From Polaribacter haliotis (lineage in GTDB: Bacteria; Bacteroidota; Bacteroidia; Flavobacteriales; Flavobacteriaceae): a DNA stretch of 64,000 nt. The number at the start of each line of letters is the position of its first letter. Within the stretch, counting starts at the first letter, position 1. Below are positions 16,855 to 27,100 of the stretch, piece after piece. The notes under the pieces were generated by a model. The model had not been told where the DNA came from. It saw nothing but the letters and a program-made list of their open reading frames with translations, and made no database searches. The stretch covers positions 1 through 64,000 of the forward strand of contig NZ_CP061813.1 of the NCBI RefSeq assembly GCF_014784055.1, read 5' to 3'. Both the position numbers and the translations under genes were made by a program.

Positions 16855-18507
16855 ATGAAAAAAATATTCTTCATTTTCATTTTTGTAGCTATCATTAGCT
16901 GTAAAGAAAATACATCAAACAATAAAGAGGTAAAACTAACTGCAAAAAAAGAATTTGTTTGGGAAGGAGCAAACATCTACTTTTTGTTAACAGATAGATT
17001 TAATAATGGCGATACTTCTAATGATATTAATTTTGATAGAACCAAAGAAACTGGTAAGTTACGTGGTTTTGAAGGTGGAGATATTAAAGGTATTACGCAA
17101 AAAATTGAAGAAGGCTATTTTACCAAATTAGGAATCAACGCAATTTGGATGACGCCAATTGTAGAGCAAATTCATGGTGGAACAGATGAAGGTACAGGGC
17201 TTTCTTATGGTTTTCATGGGTATTGGGCTAAAGATTGGACAAAAATCGATCCAAATTATGGCACAAAAGAAGATCTTAAAGAATTGGTAAAAATTGCTCA
17301 TAAAAACGGAATTAGAGTTTTGTTAGATGCAGTAATTAATCATACAGGACCTGTTACAGAAAAAGACCCTGTTTGGCCAAATGATTGGGTTCGAACAGAG
17401 CCACAATGTACTTATGATAATTATGAACACACAGTATCTTGTACTTTGGTTAAAAATTTACCAGATATTAAAACAGAAAGTAATGAAAACGTAGCTTTGC
17501 CACCACAATTAGTTGCAAAATGGAAAGAAGAAGGACGTTATGAAGAAGAAGTTGCAGAATTAGATGCATTTTTTGAAAGAACAGGCCATCCAAAAGCACC
17601 TCGTTTTTATATTATAAAATGGCTAACAGATTATATTACAGAATTCGGAATTGATGGTTACAGAGTAGATACAGTAAAACATACAGAAGAATTTGTGTGG
17701 CAAGAATTTAAAGAAGAATGCGATGTAGCTTTTGCAGAATACAAGAAAAATAATCCTGAAAAAGTTTTAGATAATAATGATTTTTATTTAGTTGGAGAAG
17801 TATATAATTATGCAATTTCTCACGGAAAAGCATTTAGTTTTGGCGATAAAAAAGTCAATTATTTTGATAAAGCATTTAATAGTTTAATCAATTTTGAAAT
17901 TAAATGGAACGCCAAACAAATGACCGAAAAGGATGTTTTTCATAAATATGATACCATTCTTCAAAATGAATTAAAAGATTACGGAATTTTAAATTATATG
18001 ACTTCTCATGACGATGGTCAACCTTTTGATAAGGAAAGAAAAATGCCTTTTAAAACAGCTACAATGTTAATGATAACACCTGGAACTTCTCAAGTGTATT
18101 ATGGAGACGAATCTGCTAGAAATTTAACAATTGAAGGTACAGTTGGTGATGCAACTTTACGTTCTTTTATGAATTGGGACGATATAAAAAACAATGTTAA
18201 AACACAGGAAGTATTAAGTCATTGGCAGAAGTTGGGGCAATTTAGAGCAAATCACATGTCAGTTGGCGCAGGAAAACATCAATTAATATCAGAAAAAAAT
18301 GGTCTATTTTTCTCAAGAGTTAGAAATGAAGATAAAGTTGTAATTGGTATAAATATAATAGAAAACAAGATAGATATAGATGTTTCTTCCGTATTTAGTA
18401 ATGGTGATATATTAAGAGATGCTTATTCTAATAAAGAAATTGAAGTAAAAGAAGGAAAAGCAAGTTTTGTGTCAGAATTTAGTGTTGTTTTATTGGAAAA
18501 ATTATAA
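16855..18507 (+). CDS. GH13 alpha-amylase lipoprotein, MalS-like
   Basis: A 550-residue lipoprotein (AIISC, Cys16). The catalytic residues are Asp272 (GYRVDTVKH), Glu315 (LVGEVYNY) and Asp386 (TSHDDGQP). The stretch IVEQIHGGTDEGTG followed by YGFHGYWAKDWTKIDPNYGT resembles the periplasmic alpha-amylase MalS of enterobacteria (GH13_19 type). Region I is LDAVINHTGP. It likely produces maltooligosaccharides in the envelope. Its stop is 2 nt before the GH97 ATG, so translation of the two is probably coupled. Confidence 0.9.
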   Translation: MKKIFFIFIFVAIISCKENTSNNKEVKLTAKKEFVWEGANIYFLLTDRFNNGDTSNDINFDRTKETGKLRGFEGGDIKGITQKIEEGYFTKLGINAIWMTPIVEQIHGGTDEGTGLSYGFHGYWAKDWTKIDPNYGTKEDLKELVKIAHKNGIRVLLDAVINHTGPVTEKDPVWPNDWVRTEPQCTYDNYEHTVSCTLVKNLPDIKTESNENVALPPQLVAKWKEEGRYEEEVAELDAFFERTGHPKAPRFYIIKWLTDYITEFGIDGYRVDTVKHTEEFVWQEFKEECDVAFAEYKKNNPEKVLDNNDFYLVGEVYNYAISHGKAFSFGDKKVNYFDKAFNSLINFEIKWNAKQMTEKDVFHKYDTILQNELKDYGILNYMTSHDDGQPFDKERKMPFKTATMLMITPGTSQVYYGDESARNLTIEGTVGDATLRSFMNWDDIKNNVKTQEVLSHWQKLGQFRANHMSVGAGKHQLISEKNGLFFSRVRNEDKVVIGINIIENKIDIDVSSVFSNGDILRDAYSNKEIEVKEGKASFVSEFSVVLLEKL

Positions 18508-18509
18508 TT

Positions 18510-20627
18510 ATGAAAAATCAATCGTTACTAATCTTATTTATATTTTCTGTTTTACTTTTTTCTTGTGGAGTGAAATCATCTAATTTGAGTTCGCCAGACA
18601 AAAATATTTCAGTAAATTTTCATTTGTCAAACGAAGGGCAGTTTTTTTACACAGTAGCTTATAAAGAAAAGGCGATTATAGATACTTCTTATGTTGGGTT
18701 TAAATTACTAAACGCTCCTGATTTAGATAAAGGATTTATTGCTAGCGTAAAGAAACCAAACGAAGTAGAAGAAACTTGGAAAATGCCTTGGGGTGAACAA
18801 GAGAACGTTGTAAATAACTACAACGAAATTCGAGTAGAACTCCAAGAGAAAGAAAACTTAAAAAGAAAACTAAACATTATTTTTAAAGTTTATAATGATG
18901 GTGTAGGTTTTCGTTACGAATTCCCTAAACAACCTAATTTAAAAGAAGTTTTAATTGCTGAAGAAAATACAGAATTCAATTTAACAGAAGACTATAAAAC
19001 CTTTTGGATTCCTGGAGATTGGGATATTTACGAGCATTTATATAGTACTACAAAATTATCTGAAATTGATGCAAAAAACTACAAAGTAAACAGTGCTTTG
19101 GCTCAAACAAATATCCCGGAAAACGCTGTTAATACCCCAGTAACTTTGGTTGGAGAAAATGGAATTCATTTAAGTTTTCATGAAGCTTCTTTGGTCGATT
19201 ATTCAGGTATGACTTTAAAAGTAGATACTGAAAATTTAGGATTTAAAAGTAGTTTGGTCGGTTCAAGAAATACAAAATATAAAGTAAAAAGAACGACTCC
19301 TTTTGTAACTCCTTGGAGAACAATTCAAATTACAGATAATGCTCCAGATTTAATTCAGTCGAATTTAATTGTCAATTTAAATGAACCCAATAAATTAGGC
19401 GATGTTTCTTGGTTTACACCTATGAAATATACAGGAGTTTGGTGGGAAATGCATTTAGGAAAATCTTCTTGGGATTATGGAATGGAAATGGTGGATGGAA
19501 AATGGACAGACACTGGAAAAGCGCATGGAAAGCATGGAGCAACTACAGAAAATGTAAAACGTTTTATCGATTTTTCTGCAAAAAATAATATTGGAGGTGT
19601 TTTAGTAGAAGGCTGGAACACAGGTTGGGAACGTTGGATAGGTTTTGAAGATAGAGAAGGGGTTTTCGATTTTGTTACCACTTATCCAGATTATAATTTA
19701 GAGGAGGTTACCACATACTCAAAAGAAAAAGGAGTGCAAATTATTATGCATCATGAAACTTCTGCAGCATCAGAAACTTACGAAAAGCAACAAGATACTG
19801 CATATGCATTAATGAAAAAGTACGGAATGCATACTGTAAAATCGGGTTATGTTGGTAAGATTCTTCCAAAGGGAGAATATCATCATGGACAGTATATGGT
19901 TAATCAATATAACAATGCAGCTATAAAGGCCGCAAAATATAAAGTTGCTGTGAATGCTCATGAACCAATAAAAGCTACTGGTTTAAGAAGAACTTATCCT
20001 AATATTATTTCTAGAGAAGGCTTACGTGGACAAGAATTTAATGCTTGGTCTCCAGATGGAGGAAATCCTCCAGAACATTTGTCTATAGTTGCTTTTACAA
20101 GAATGTTAGCAGGACCAATAGATTTTACTCCTGGTATTTTCAATATAAAATTCGACGAGTTTAAAAAAGAAAATCAAGTGAATACTACATTAGCACATCA
20201 ACTAGCTTTATATGTGGTTGTTTATAGTCCAGTGCAAATGGTTGCGGATTTGATTGAGCATTATGAGGCAAATCCTGCTCCTTTAGAATTTATTAAAGAT
20301 GTTGGTGTAGATTGGTCTGAAACTAAAGTATTAAATGGTGAAGTTGGAAATTTTGTTACGATTGCTAGAAAAGAAAGAAAAACTGGCAATTGGTTTTTAG
20401 GAAGTATTACTGATGAAAATTCTCGTGAAATAACTATTAATTTCGACTTTTTGGATGAAAACATCACGTATGAAGCAAAAATTTATAAAGATGGTAAAAA
20501 CGCACATTGGAACGATAATCCTTTAGATATAACTATTGAAACTAAGAAAATTACAAAAAACGATAAGCAAACATTTAATTTAGCTGCAGGTGGAGGTTTG
20601 GCTATTAGTATTAAGAAAAAAGATTAA
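18510..20627 (+). CDS. Alpha-glucosidase, GH97 (SusB-like)
   Basis: A 705-residue lipoprotein (LLFSC, Cys19). SusB-type GH97 enzymes are calcium-dependent inverting alpha-glucoside hydrolases. The four key Glu positions of Bacteroides SusB (439, 508, 526, 532) have exact spacing counterparts here: Glu416 (HHETS), Glu485 (AHEPIKATG), Glu503 and Glu509 (SREGLRGQEFN). That favours the inverting type over retaining alpha-galactosidase members of GH97. It is the last gene of the rightward alpha-glucan cluster. Its TAA stop overlaps the stop of a small leftward gene through a shared TTAA (20624-20627). Confidence 0.94.
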   Translation: MKNQSLLILFIFSVLLFSCGVKSSNLSSPDKNISVNFHLSNEGQFFYTVAYKEKAIIDTSYVGFKLLNAPDLDKGFIASVKKPNEVEETWKMPWGEQENVVNNYNEIRVELQEKENLKRKLNIIFKVYNDGVGFRYEFPKQPNLKEVLIAEENTEFNLTEDYKTFWIPGDWDIYEHLYSTTKLSEIDAKNYKVNSALAQTNIPENAVNTPVTLVGENGIHLSFHEASLVDYSGMTLKVDTENLGFKSSLVGSRNTKYKVKRTTPFVTPWRTIQITDNAPDLIQSNLIVNLNEPNKLGDVSWFTPMKYTGVWWEMHLGKSSWDYGMEMVDGKWTDTGKAHGKHGATTENVKRFIDFSAKNNIGGVLVEGWNTGWERWIGFEDREGVFDFVTTYPDYNLEEVTTYSKEKGVQIIMHHETSAASETYEKQQDTAYALMKKYGMHTVKSGYVGKILPKGEYHHGQYMVNQYNNAAIKAAKYKVAVNAHEPIKATGLRRTYPNIISREGLRGQEFNAWSPDGGNPPEHLSIVAFTRMLAGPIDFTPGIFNIKFDEFKKENQVNTTLAHQLALYVVVYSPVQMVADLIEHYEANPAPLEFIKDVGVDWSETKVLNGEVGNFVTIARKERKTGNWFLGSITDENSREITINFDFLDENITYEAKIYKDGKNAHWNDNPLDITIETKKITKNDKQTFNLAAGGGLAISIKKKD

Positions 20628-20731
20628 TCTTTAGTTACTTTATTGTATTCGTTAATCATAAAATATGCCCAAATAACTACACATATTACAACAAATATGG
20701 AAAAAAATAAAACAATATTATCTGCGCTCAC
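20624..20731 (-). CDS. Tiny membrane protein, 35 aa, GTG start
   Basis: A 35-codon leftward frame starting at GTG (20729-20731) encodes MSADNIVLFF..., with one strong hydrophobic helix (about residues 6-24) and a polar tail ending YNKVTKD. It overlaps the end of the 62-codon gene upstream by 14 nt in another frame, a typical arrangement for translational coupling. Its own stop shares TTAA with the GH97 stop on the other strand. I do not recognise a family. The coupling and clean membrane-helix composition support it being real, but 35 codons is short enough to occur by chance. Confidence 0.5.
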   Translation of the reverse strand: MSADNIVLFFSIFVVICVVIWAYFMINEYNKVTKD

Positions 20732-20906
20732 GATAGATAAGTTTTATGTAAATCATTATACCCAATAATGTTGGTGCCCAAAGGCCAATAAAAATTCCAT
20801 GTAATTTTTCACCAGTTAAAAAAAAATATTCGGCTACTAATATAATTACAACACATAAAAGTAGCATTAAAAAGTTAGTAATTCCTAGGTTTTTTATCCA
20901 ATTCAT
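20718..20906 (-). CDS. Small membrane protein, 62 aa
   Basis: A 62-residue frame on the opposite strand to its neighbours with two predicted membrane helices (about residues 9-31 and 37-56) and a basic C-terminus (KLIYRERR). The ATG is preceded by a plausible ribosome site, AAAGGAA. It resembles small conserved membrane proteins seen in Flavobacteriia (IFIGLWAPTLLG segment), but I cannot name a function. It lies between the alpha-glucan cluster and the laminarin regulator and overlaps the following 35-codon gene. Confidence 0.65.
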   Translation of the reverse strand: MNWIKNLGITNFLMLLLCVVIILVAEYFFLTGEKLHGIFIGLWAPTLLGIMIYIKLIYRERR

Positions 20907-21106
20907 TTCCTTTATTTATTTACTTTAAAAATAGGAATAATTTTTATTATGATAAGTTTTTATTTTTTTAAGAAATAAATAAATTAGGTTTTTGGTATTC
21001 TATGTTGTAATTTCATAATCTTAAAACTATACAAAGTATTACATTTTTTGTATATCTATTTGAAATATAGTTTTTTAGGTTTTATTTTTTCCAAACATTT
21101 CTAAAA

Positions 21107-23911
21107 ATGAATAGATTTAAAAATACATTTCTTTTTTTCTTTTTTTTATTTACTATACAGTTGTTTCATGCTCAAGAAATACCACCAATCCAAAATTTTA
21201 CAACAGAAGATTATGGGGCAGAGAATCAAAATTGGTCTATATCTCAATCAGAAAATAAATATATTTACGTTGCGAATAATAAAGGTTTGTTAGAGTATAA
21301 TGGCGCAAATTGGCAGTTATATTCTACTCCAAACGAAACGATTATGCGTTCTGTAAAATGTATTGGAGATAAAATTTTCAGTGGTTTTTATAGAGATTTT
21401 GGGTATTGGCAGAAAAACGATTTTGGTTTTTTAGAATTTACATCTATTGTAAATACTAAGAATATAGAAATGCTAGAAGATGAACAAATCTGGGAAATAG
21501 TAGAGCTAGATGGTTGGGTGCTTTTTAAATCATTACAAAATATTTACATATATAATTTAAAAACAAGTGCAATTAAAACGATTAGAGCAAATAATTTAAT
21601 TGCAAAAATTGTAGCCGTAAATGGCTTCATTTATTTTCAGGAATTAGGAAAAGGGTTGTTTAAAATTGAAAACGGAGAGCCAGAATTAATTTCTGATGCT
21701 ACTATATTACAAAATAATAGGCTTACAGAGATTTTTTTAAAAGACCAAAAGCTATTTTTTATTACACAAAAAAAAGGACTTTTTTTTCTTGAAGATCAAA
21801 AAATAAAAAAATGGAATATTCCTGCAGATAAGTTTTTAGATACTAATATAATTTATAGCGCTAAGTTGTTGAAGGATAATAAATTAGTTCTAGGTTCCGT
21901 TTCTAGTGGAATTTTATATTTAAACGAAAAAGGCGAAATTGAATCTCAAATTAACCAAAACTTAGGTCTATCTAATAATACAGTTTTGTCTATTTTCGAA
22001 GATGTAGATAGTAATATTTGGTTGGGTTTAGACAATGGTATTAGCTTTTTAAATTTTAAATCACCATTTAAGTTGTTTGTAAATCAAGATTTGTTTTTAG
22101 GAACAATTTACACATCTACATTATTTAAAGATAATTTATATTTAGGTACAAACCAGGGGTTATTTTATAAAAAATACAATTCTAAAGAAGATTTTAAATT
22201 TGTAGATAATACGCAAGGTCAAGTTTGGAGTTTAAAAATTATTGATAATAAATTATTTTGTGGTCATGATTCAGGTACATTTATTATCAAAGAAAACAAA
22301 GCCGAATTAATAGTAGATGTTCAAGGAACTTGGGATATAAAAAAACTTAATGATAGTACTTTAATACAAGGTAATTACGATGGTTTGTATGTTTTAAAAA
22401 GGAAAGATAATAATTGGTCTTTAAAAAACAAAATAGAAGGTTTCGAAAATAGTTCTCGATATTTTTTATTGTTAGAAGAAAATAGAATTTTTGTAAACCA
22501 TGAGTACAAAGGAATTTTTAAACTTAAAATTAATGAAAGTTATACATCTGTAATAGAAAACATTAAAGATAGTACAATTCAAAAAGGAATACATTCTAGT
22601 TTGATACAGCATAAAAATGAAATATTGTATGCTTCTAAAAAAGGTGTTTTTAAATATTCGAAGAATTCTAACGATTTTATGTTAGATACTTTGTATAGTA
22701 AATTAATTCCTGAAGACGATTTTATAACAGCAAAATTAATTTCAAATTCAAGTACTAATAAACTTTGGTCTTTCACAAAAAAAGGGTTTCGTTATCTTAA
22801 TCCTGGACAGTTTAGTAACAAACCAAGTTTAGAATTAATTCCTTTAAGAAATACATTGTTTAAAGGAGCTTCTGGTTTTGAAAATATTCTTCATTTAGAA
22901 AAAGAAAAATATTTAGTAGGCGCTACAAATGGTTATGTAACTTTAGATTTAAGCCTGTTTTTAATACCAAAATCTTTTAAAGTAGATATTGCTAGGATAT
23001 ATAATTACCAATTAGATCAACCTTTAAAAAATGTTTCTTTAAAAAATAAATTAAATTTTAAAAATGAAGAAAATAGTATTGAGTTCTTTTATAGTGTTCC
23101 TAATTTTACAAAGTCCTCAAATATATTGTACCAATATAAATTAGAGGGGTATAATAGTAAGTGGAGTGATTTTTCATCATCGAATTTCGTGTTATTTGAA
23201 AACCTTCCATTTGGTAATTATAATTTTAAAGTTCGGGCTTCAATTGGTGGTGTGTTGAGTGAGAATATTGCTGAATTTCAATTTAAAATTGAAAAACCCT
23301 GGTATTTATCAACTTTGCTCTTAATTATATATTTATTGTTTTTTTTAACAATTATTTATGTATGGCAAAAACTTTCGAAAAGACATTATATTAAACAACA
23401 AGAAAAGTTATTAGAGAAAGCTCAGAAAGAGTTAGAATTAAAAGAGTTGGAAACTTCTCAAAAAATAATAAAGTTAAATAACGATAAGTTAAGAAATGAT
23501 ATTGAGAGTAAAAGTCGAGAGTTGGCTACTTCTACAATGAGTATTATAAAGAAAAATGAATTTTTAAATACCATTAAGAAAGAATTGTTGGAAGGTAAAA
23601 TGCAAAGTATAGATAAAGTTGTGAAAATTATCGATAAAAACATAACCAATACAGACGATTGGAAAATGTTTCAAGAAGCATTTAATAATGCAGATAAAAA
23701 ATTTCTTAAGAAAATGAAATCTAAACACCCAGATTTAACTCCTAACGACTTAAGGCTGTGTGCATATCTTCGTCTAAATCTGTCTTCTAAAGAAATAGCG
23801 CCACTTCTTAATATTTCTCCTAGAAGTGTAGAGGTAAAAAGATATAGACTTCGAAAAAAAATAAATTTAGAGCACGATGCGAACTTAACAAATTACATTT
23901 TGGAAATTTAA
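21107..23911 (+). CDS. Membrane-spanning glycan-sensing regulator: beta-propeller, Y_Y_Y, coiled coil, LuxR-type HTH
   Basis: A 934-residue one-protein signalling regulator. A signal peptide (about 22 residues, ending FHA) leads into propeller repeats of the two-component-regulator type (about residues 30-630; repeated units like VANNKGLLEYNGANW and NIWLGLDNGISFLNF). A Y_Y_Y domain follows (about 655-725), then one membrane helix (about 731-753), a coiled coil (about 760-840) and a C-terminal GerE/LuxR-like helix-turn-helix (about 877-922, LRLCAYLRLNLSSKEIAPLLNISPRSVEVKRYRLR; quoted motif core SSKEIAPLLNISPRSVEVKR). There is no histidine kinase or receiver domain. It stands just upstream of susC, and a terminator separates them, so it is probably the local activator of the laminarin genes. 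The sensed ligand is inferred. Confidence 0.88.
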   Translation: MNRFKNTFLFFFFLFTIQLFHAQEIPPIQNFTTEDYGAENQNWSISQSENKYIYVANNKGLLEYNGANWQLYSTPNETIMRSVKCIGDKIFSGFYRDFGYWQKNDFGFLEFTSIVNTKNIEMLEDEQIWEIVELDGWVLFKSLQNIYIYNLKTSAIKTIRANNLIAKIVAVNGFIYFQELGKGLFKIENGEPELISDATILQNNRLTEIFLKDQKLFFITQKKGLFFLEDQKIKKWNIPADKFLDTNIIYSAKLLKDNKLVLGSVSSGILYLNEKGEIESQINQNLGLSNNTVLSIFEDVDSNIWLGLDNGISFLNFKSPFKLFVNQDLFLGTIYTSTLFKDNLYLGTNQGLFYKKYNSKEDFKFVDNTQGQVWSLKIIDNKLFCGHDSGTFIIKENKAELIVDVQGTWDIKKLNDSTLIQGNYDGLYVLKRKDNNWSLKNKIEGFENSSRYFLLLEENRIFVNHEYKGIFKLKINESYTSVIENIKDSTIQKGIHSSLIQHKNEILYASKKGVFKYSKNSNDFMLDTLYSKLIPEDDFITAKLISNSSTNKLWSFTKKGFRYLNPGQFSNKPSLELIPLRNTLFKGASGFENILHLEKEKYLVGATNGYVTLDLSLFLIPKSFKVDIARIYNYQLDQPLKNVSLKNKLNFKNEENSIEFFYSVPNFTKSSNILYQYKLEGYNSKWSDFSSSNFVLFENLPFGNYNFKVRASIGGVLSENIAEFQFKIEKPWYLSTLLLIIYLLFFLTIIYVWQKLSKRHYIKQQEKLLEKAQKELELKELETSQKIIKLNNDKLRNDIESKSRELATSTMSIIKKNEFLNTIKKELLEGKMQSIDKVVKIIDKNITNTDDWKMFQEAFNNADKKFLKKMKSKHPDLTPNDLRLCAYLRLNLSSKEIAPLLNISPRSVEVKRYRLRKKINLEHDANLTNYILEI

Positions 23912-23933
23912 AAACCAATCAAGTGGTTTTTTT
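23910..23933 (+). terminator. Intrinsic terminator after the regulator gene
   Basis: An 8-bp stem, AAAAACCA (23910-23917) with TGGTTTTT (23924-23931) and a 6-nt loop, overlaps the stop codon and runs into a T-tract to 23933. It separates the regulator transcript from the susC promoter. Confidence 0.65.
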
Positions 23934-24005
23934 GACCATACATAACCACAACATTTCCTTTTTTCAATTTTTTTATTGAAAATTAAATTCCTTGCTATAA
24001 AAGGA

Positions 24006-24025
24006 TTTTTCACCTTTTTTCACCT
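24006..24025 (+). repeat. Tandem 10-bp repeat upstream of susC
   Basis: TTTTTCACCT occurs twice head to tail, with one-helical-turn spacing, ending 11 nt before the 21-bp promoter motif at 24037. It is a candidate for a dimeric regulator site. Confidence 0.55.
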
Positions 24026-24036
24026 TAAAAATTATC

Positions 24037-24057
24037 ATGTATGTTTTTTGTTGGGGT
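24037..24057 (+). promoter_or_regulatory. 21-bp susC promoter motif, identical to 42202-42222
   Basis: The motif starts ATGTATG and ends TTGGGGT, with a T-run between. The same 21 bases occur upstream of the secreted module protein at 42289. ACCTT lies exactly 15 nt before the motif start in both places (24022 and 42187). It is likely a regulator binding site of the laminarin locus. Confidence 0.75.
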
Positions 24058-24088
24058 GTTTTTTATCAATTTAACAAGTAATCGTTCT

Positions 24089-24096
24089 TAATTTTA
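24089..24096 (+). promoter_or_regulatory. -7 promoter box of the laminarin susCD operon
   Basis: TAATTTTA resembles TAnnTTTG with a changed final base. It begins 31 nt after the 21-bp motif, exactly as at 42254, and lies 24 nt before the susC ATG. Confidence 0.55.
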
Positions 24097-24120
24097 CAGA
24101 AAAAATAAAACTCTTTATTC

Positions 24121-27100
24121 ATGAGAAAACAAATCACATTATTACTCTTTATGTTTATCGCTTTTTGTGTGCATGCACAAACTGTAAATGTAAAAGGTGT
24201 TGTTACAGATGCTACAACTGGAGATCCACTTCCTGGTGTAAGCGTAATTGTTAAAGGAACTGTTAAAGGTACTCAAACAGATTTCGATGGTATGTATAAT
24301 ATATCAAACGTTACTACAGGTGCAACTTTAGTATTTAGATACTTAGGTTATAAAGAAACTGAGGTATTGGTAAAAAACGCTACAGTTAATGTATCTCTAG
24401 AAGTAGAAGCACAAGCTTTAGATGAAATTGTAGTAATTGGTTATGGAACTCAAAAAAGGGCAGAAGTAACAGGTGCAGTTTCTGTGGTAAGTAACGAAAC
24501 TATAGAAAACCTAAAACCAACTAGAATAGAGCAAGCTTTACAAGGACAGGTTGCAGGTGTAAATATTACATCTTCTTCTGGAGCTCCTGGTGCAGGTTTA
24601 AATATTAGAATTAGAGGTGTTTCTACAAATGGAAACAACAATCCTTTAATTTTGTTAGATGGAAACGTTATTGAAGATTTAAGTGTGGTGAATCCATCAG
24701 ATATAGAATCTATGAACGTTTTAAAAGACGCAACTGCTGGTATTTATGGTGTTAGAGGTGCAAATGGTGTAATTTTAATTACTACTAAGAAAGGTAGAAA
24801 AAATACTGAATTTAAGTATACCTTTAATTCATATGTTGGTTTTCAACAAACAACTAGAAAAATTCCTTTATTAAATGCAACAGAATATGCCTTATTGGCA
24901 AATGAAGCTTTTGCTGCAAATGGAGAAGCTTTACCATTTTCTAACATTCTTAGTTTAGGACAAGGCACAGATTGGCAAAATGAAGTTTTTAAAGATGCAA
25001 TTATTTCTAGTGCAGATATTAATATTACTAAAGGAACTGAAAAATCTACTTTTTCATTTGGAGCCTCTCACTTAGATCAAGATGGTATAGTTGGTGGAAG
25101 TAAAGCAAACTTCAATAGAACAACTGCTAAATTTGGTTTTAGTCACGATATTTTAAAGAATTTAAAATTTAAGTCTTCCTCTATTTACACAAATACCAAT
25201 AGAAAAGGGTTGCCAGAAAATGCTTTAGGTTCAGTTTTATTTAATGCTTTAAATATGCCTGCAAATTTAACTCCTAGAGATGCAAATGGAGACTTTACAT
25301 TAGCGCCAAATACTGGAGTTGGTATTGAGGTAATTAATCCTTTAGCACAAACACAAAATTCATTCAATAGAACTTGGGTAAATAAATTTGCTGGAAGTTA
25401 TGGTTTAAACTATTCTTTTTTAGATGGTTTTTCTGCGGAGTCAAACATTCAATTTAATTATGCAAAAGTAAATTCTAAAAGTTATACACCAGAATTATTT
25501 TATGGTTCAGGAAAGGTGTTTAACACTGTTGGTGCAGCATCAGATTTAAATGATGGAATTAACAACTCAAGTGTTTTCGAGAGCCAGCAAACTTATAAAG
25601 ATTATACTTTTGATGCTTTTATAAAATACGAGAAAGTATTTAACGATGTACATGATGTAAAAATATTGTTAGGAACATCCGTTTTTAAATCGGAAGGAAT
25701 TAATGATTCTAACCTACTAGGGTTTGGTGCAAATGGAAATACTTTAGAAGATGTTAGTGTAGCTGGAGCAGATAGTTCTCAAGATAATTTAGCCCTTAGC
25801 AATCAACCAAGACAGTTTTTTGATAGTAGATTGCTATCTTACTTTACACGTTTACAGTATAATTACGATGGAAAATATTTATTCTCAGCTGTTGTAAGAA
25901 GAGATGGTTCATCTAATTTTGGACCAAAAAATAAATTCGGAATTTTTCCAACAGCATCCATTGGTTGGGTAGCTTCAAAAGAAAGTTTCTTAGAAGATTC
26001 AGAAGCAATTAGTTTTTTAAAATTAAGAGCAAGTTATGGTGTTATTGGAAATGACAGAATTGGTAGTTTCGGTTTTGTTTCAACAATTTCAGGTGAAGGA
26101 GAATATGTTTTTAACAACCAAATTAATTTTGGTACAGCAATTGGGGCCTTATCTAATCCAGAAATTAAATGGGAAAGACAAATACCTTTAGATTTTGGTA
26201 TAGATATCGAATTATTTGATAAAATAAATATTACTGCAGATTATTTTAATAAAAGAACAGAAGATTTATTATTAAATCCTCAAGTTTCAGGAATATTAGG
26301 AGTTTCTGCACCAGGTTCTGCAGGGCCAATTGTAAATGCAGGAACTGTAGAAAATAGAGGTTTCGAATTTGCTATTGGTTACAAAGAAAGAATTTCCGAA
26401 GACTTTAAATTTAGTATGAACTACAACTTTACAACAATTAAAAACGAAGTTTTATTTGTTGGTAGCGAAAGTGGCGTATTATTTGGCGGATCTTTTGGCG
26501 TTGGACAAGAACCACCATCAAGAATGGAAGCAGGTTTACCAATAGGATACTATTATGGATTTAAAACCAATGGAATTTTTCAAAACCAAGCAGAAGTAGA
26601 TGCTCATGCAACACAAACAAATGCAAATCCTGGAGATTTAAGATTTGTAGATCAATTAACTGTAGATACAGATAATGATGGAATTGCAGATGCTACAGAT
26701 GGTATTATTAATAACGATGATAAAACATATATTGGAGACCCAATTGCAGATGTAACTATGGGATTCAATTTCTCTTTCGATTATAAAAATTTCGATTTTA
26801 ACATGTATGCATTCGCATCAATTGGAAACGAAATTGTAAGAAATTACGAAAGAAACCTACCATTAACAAACAGACCAACATACTATTTAGATAGATGGAC
26901 AGGTCCTGGAACTAGTAACACTTTTCCAAGAGTAACTACAGGTGCTACAGGAAATTCTTTATTCTCAGATTTTTATGTGGAAGATGGTTCTTTCTTAAGA
27001 TTACAAAATATACAATTAGGATATTCTTTAAAAAACAATATTACAGAGCAAGTAGGTTTAAGTAAGTTGCGTTTTTATGTAACAGCAAATAATTTGTTTA

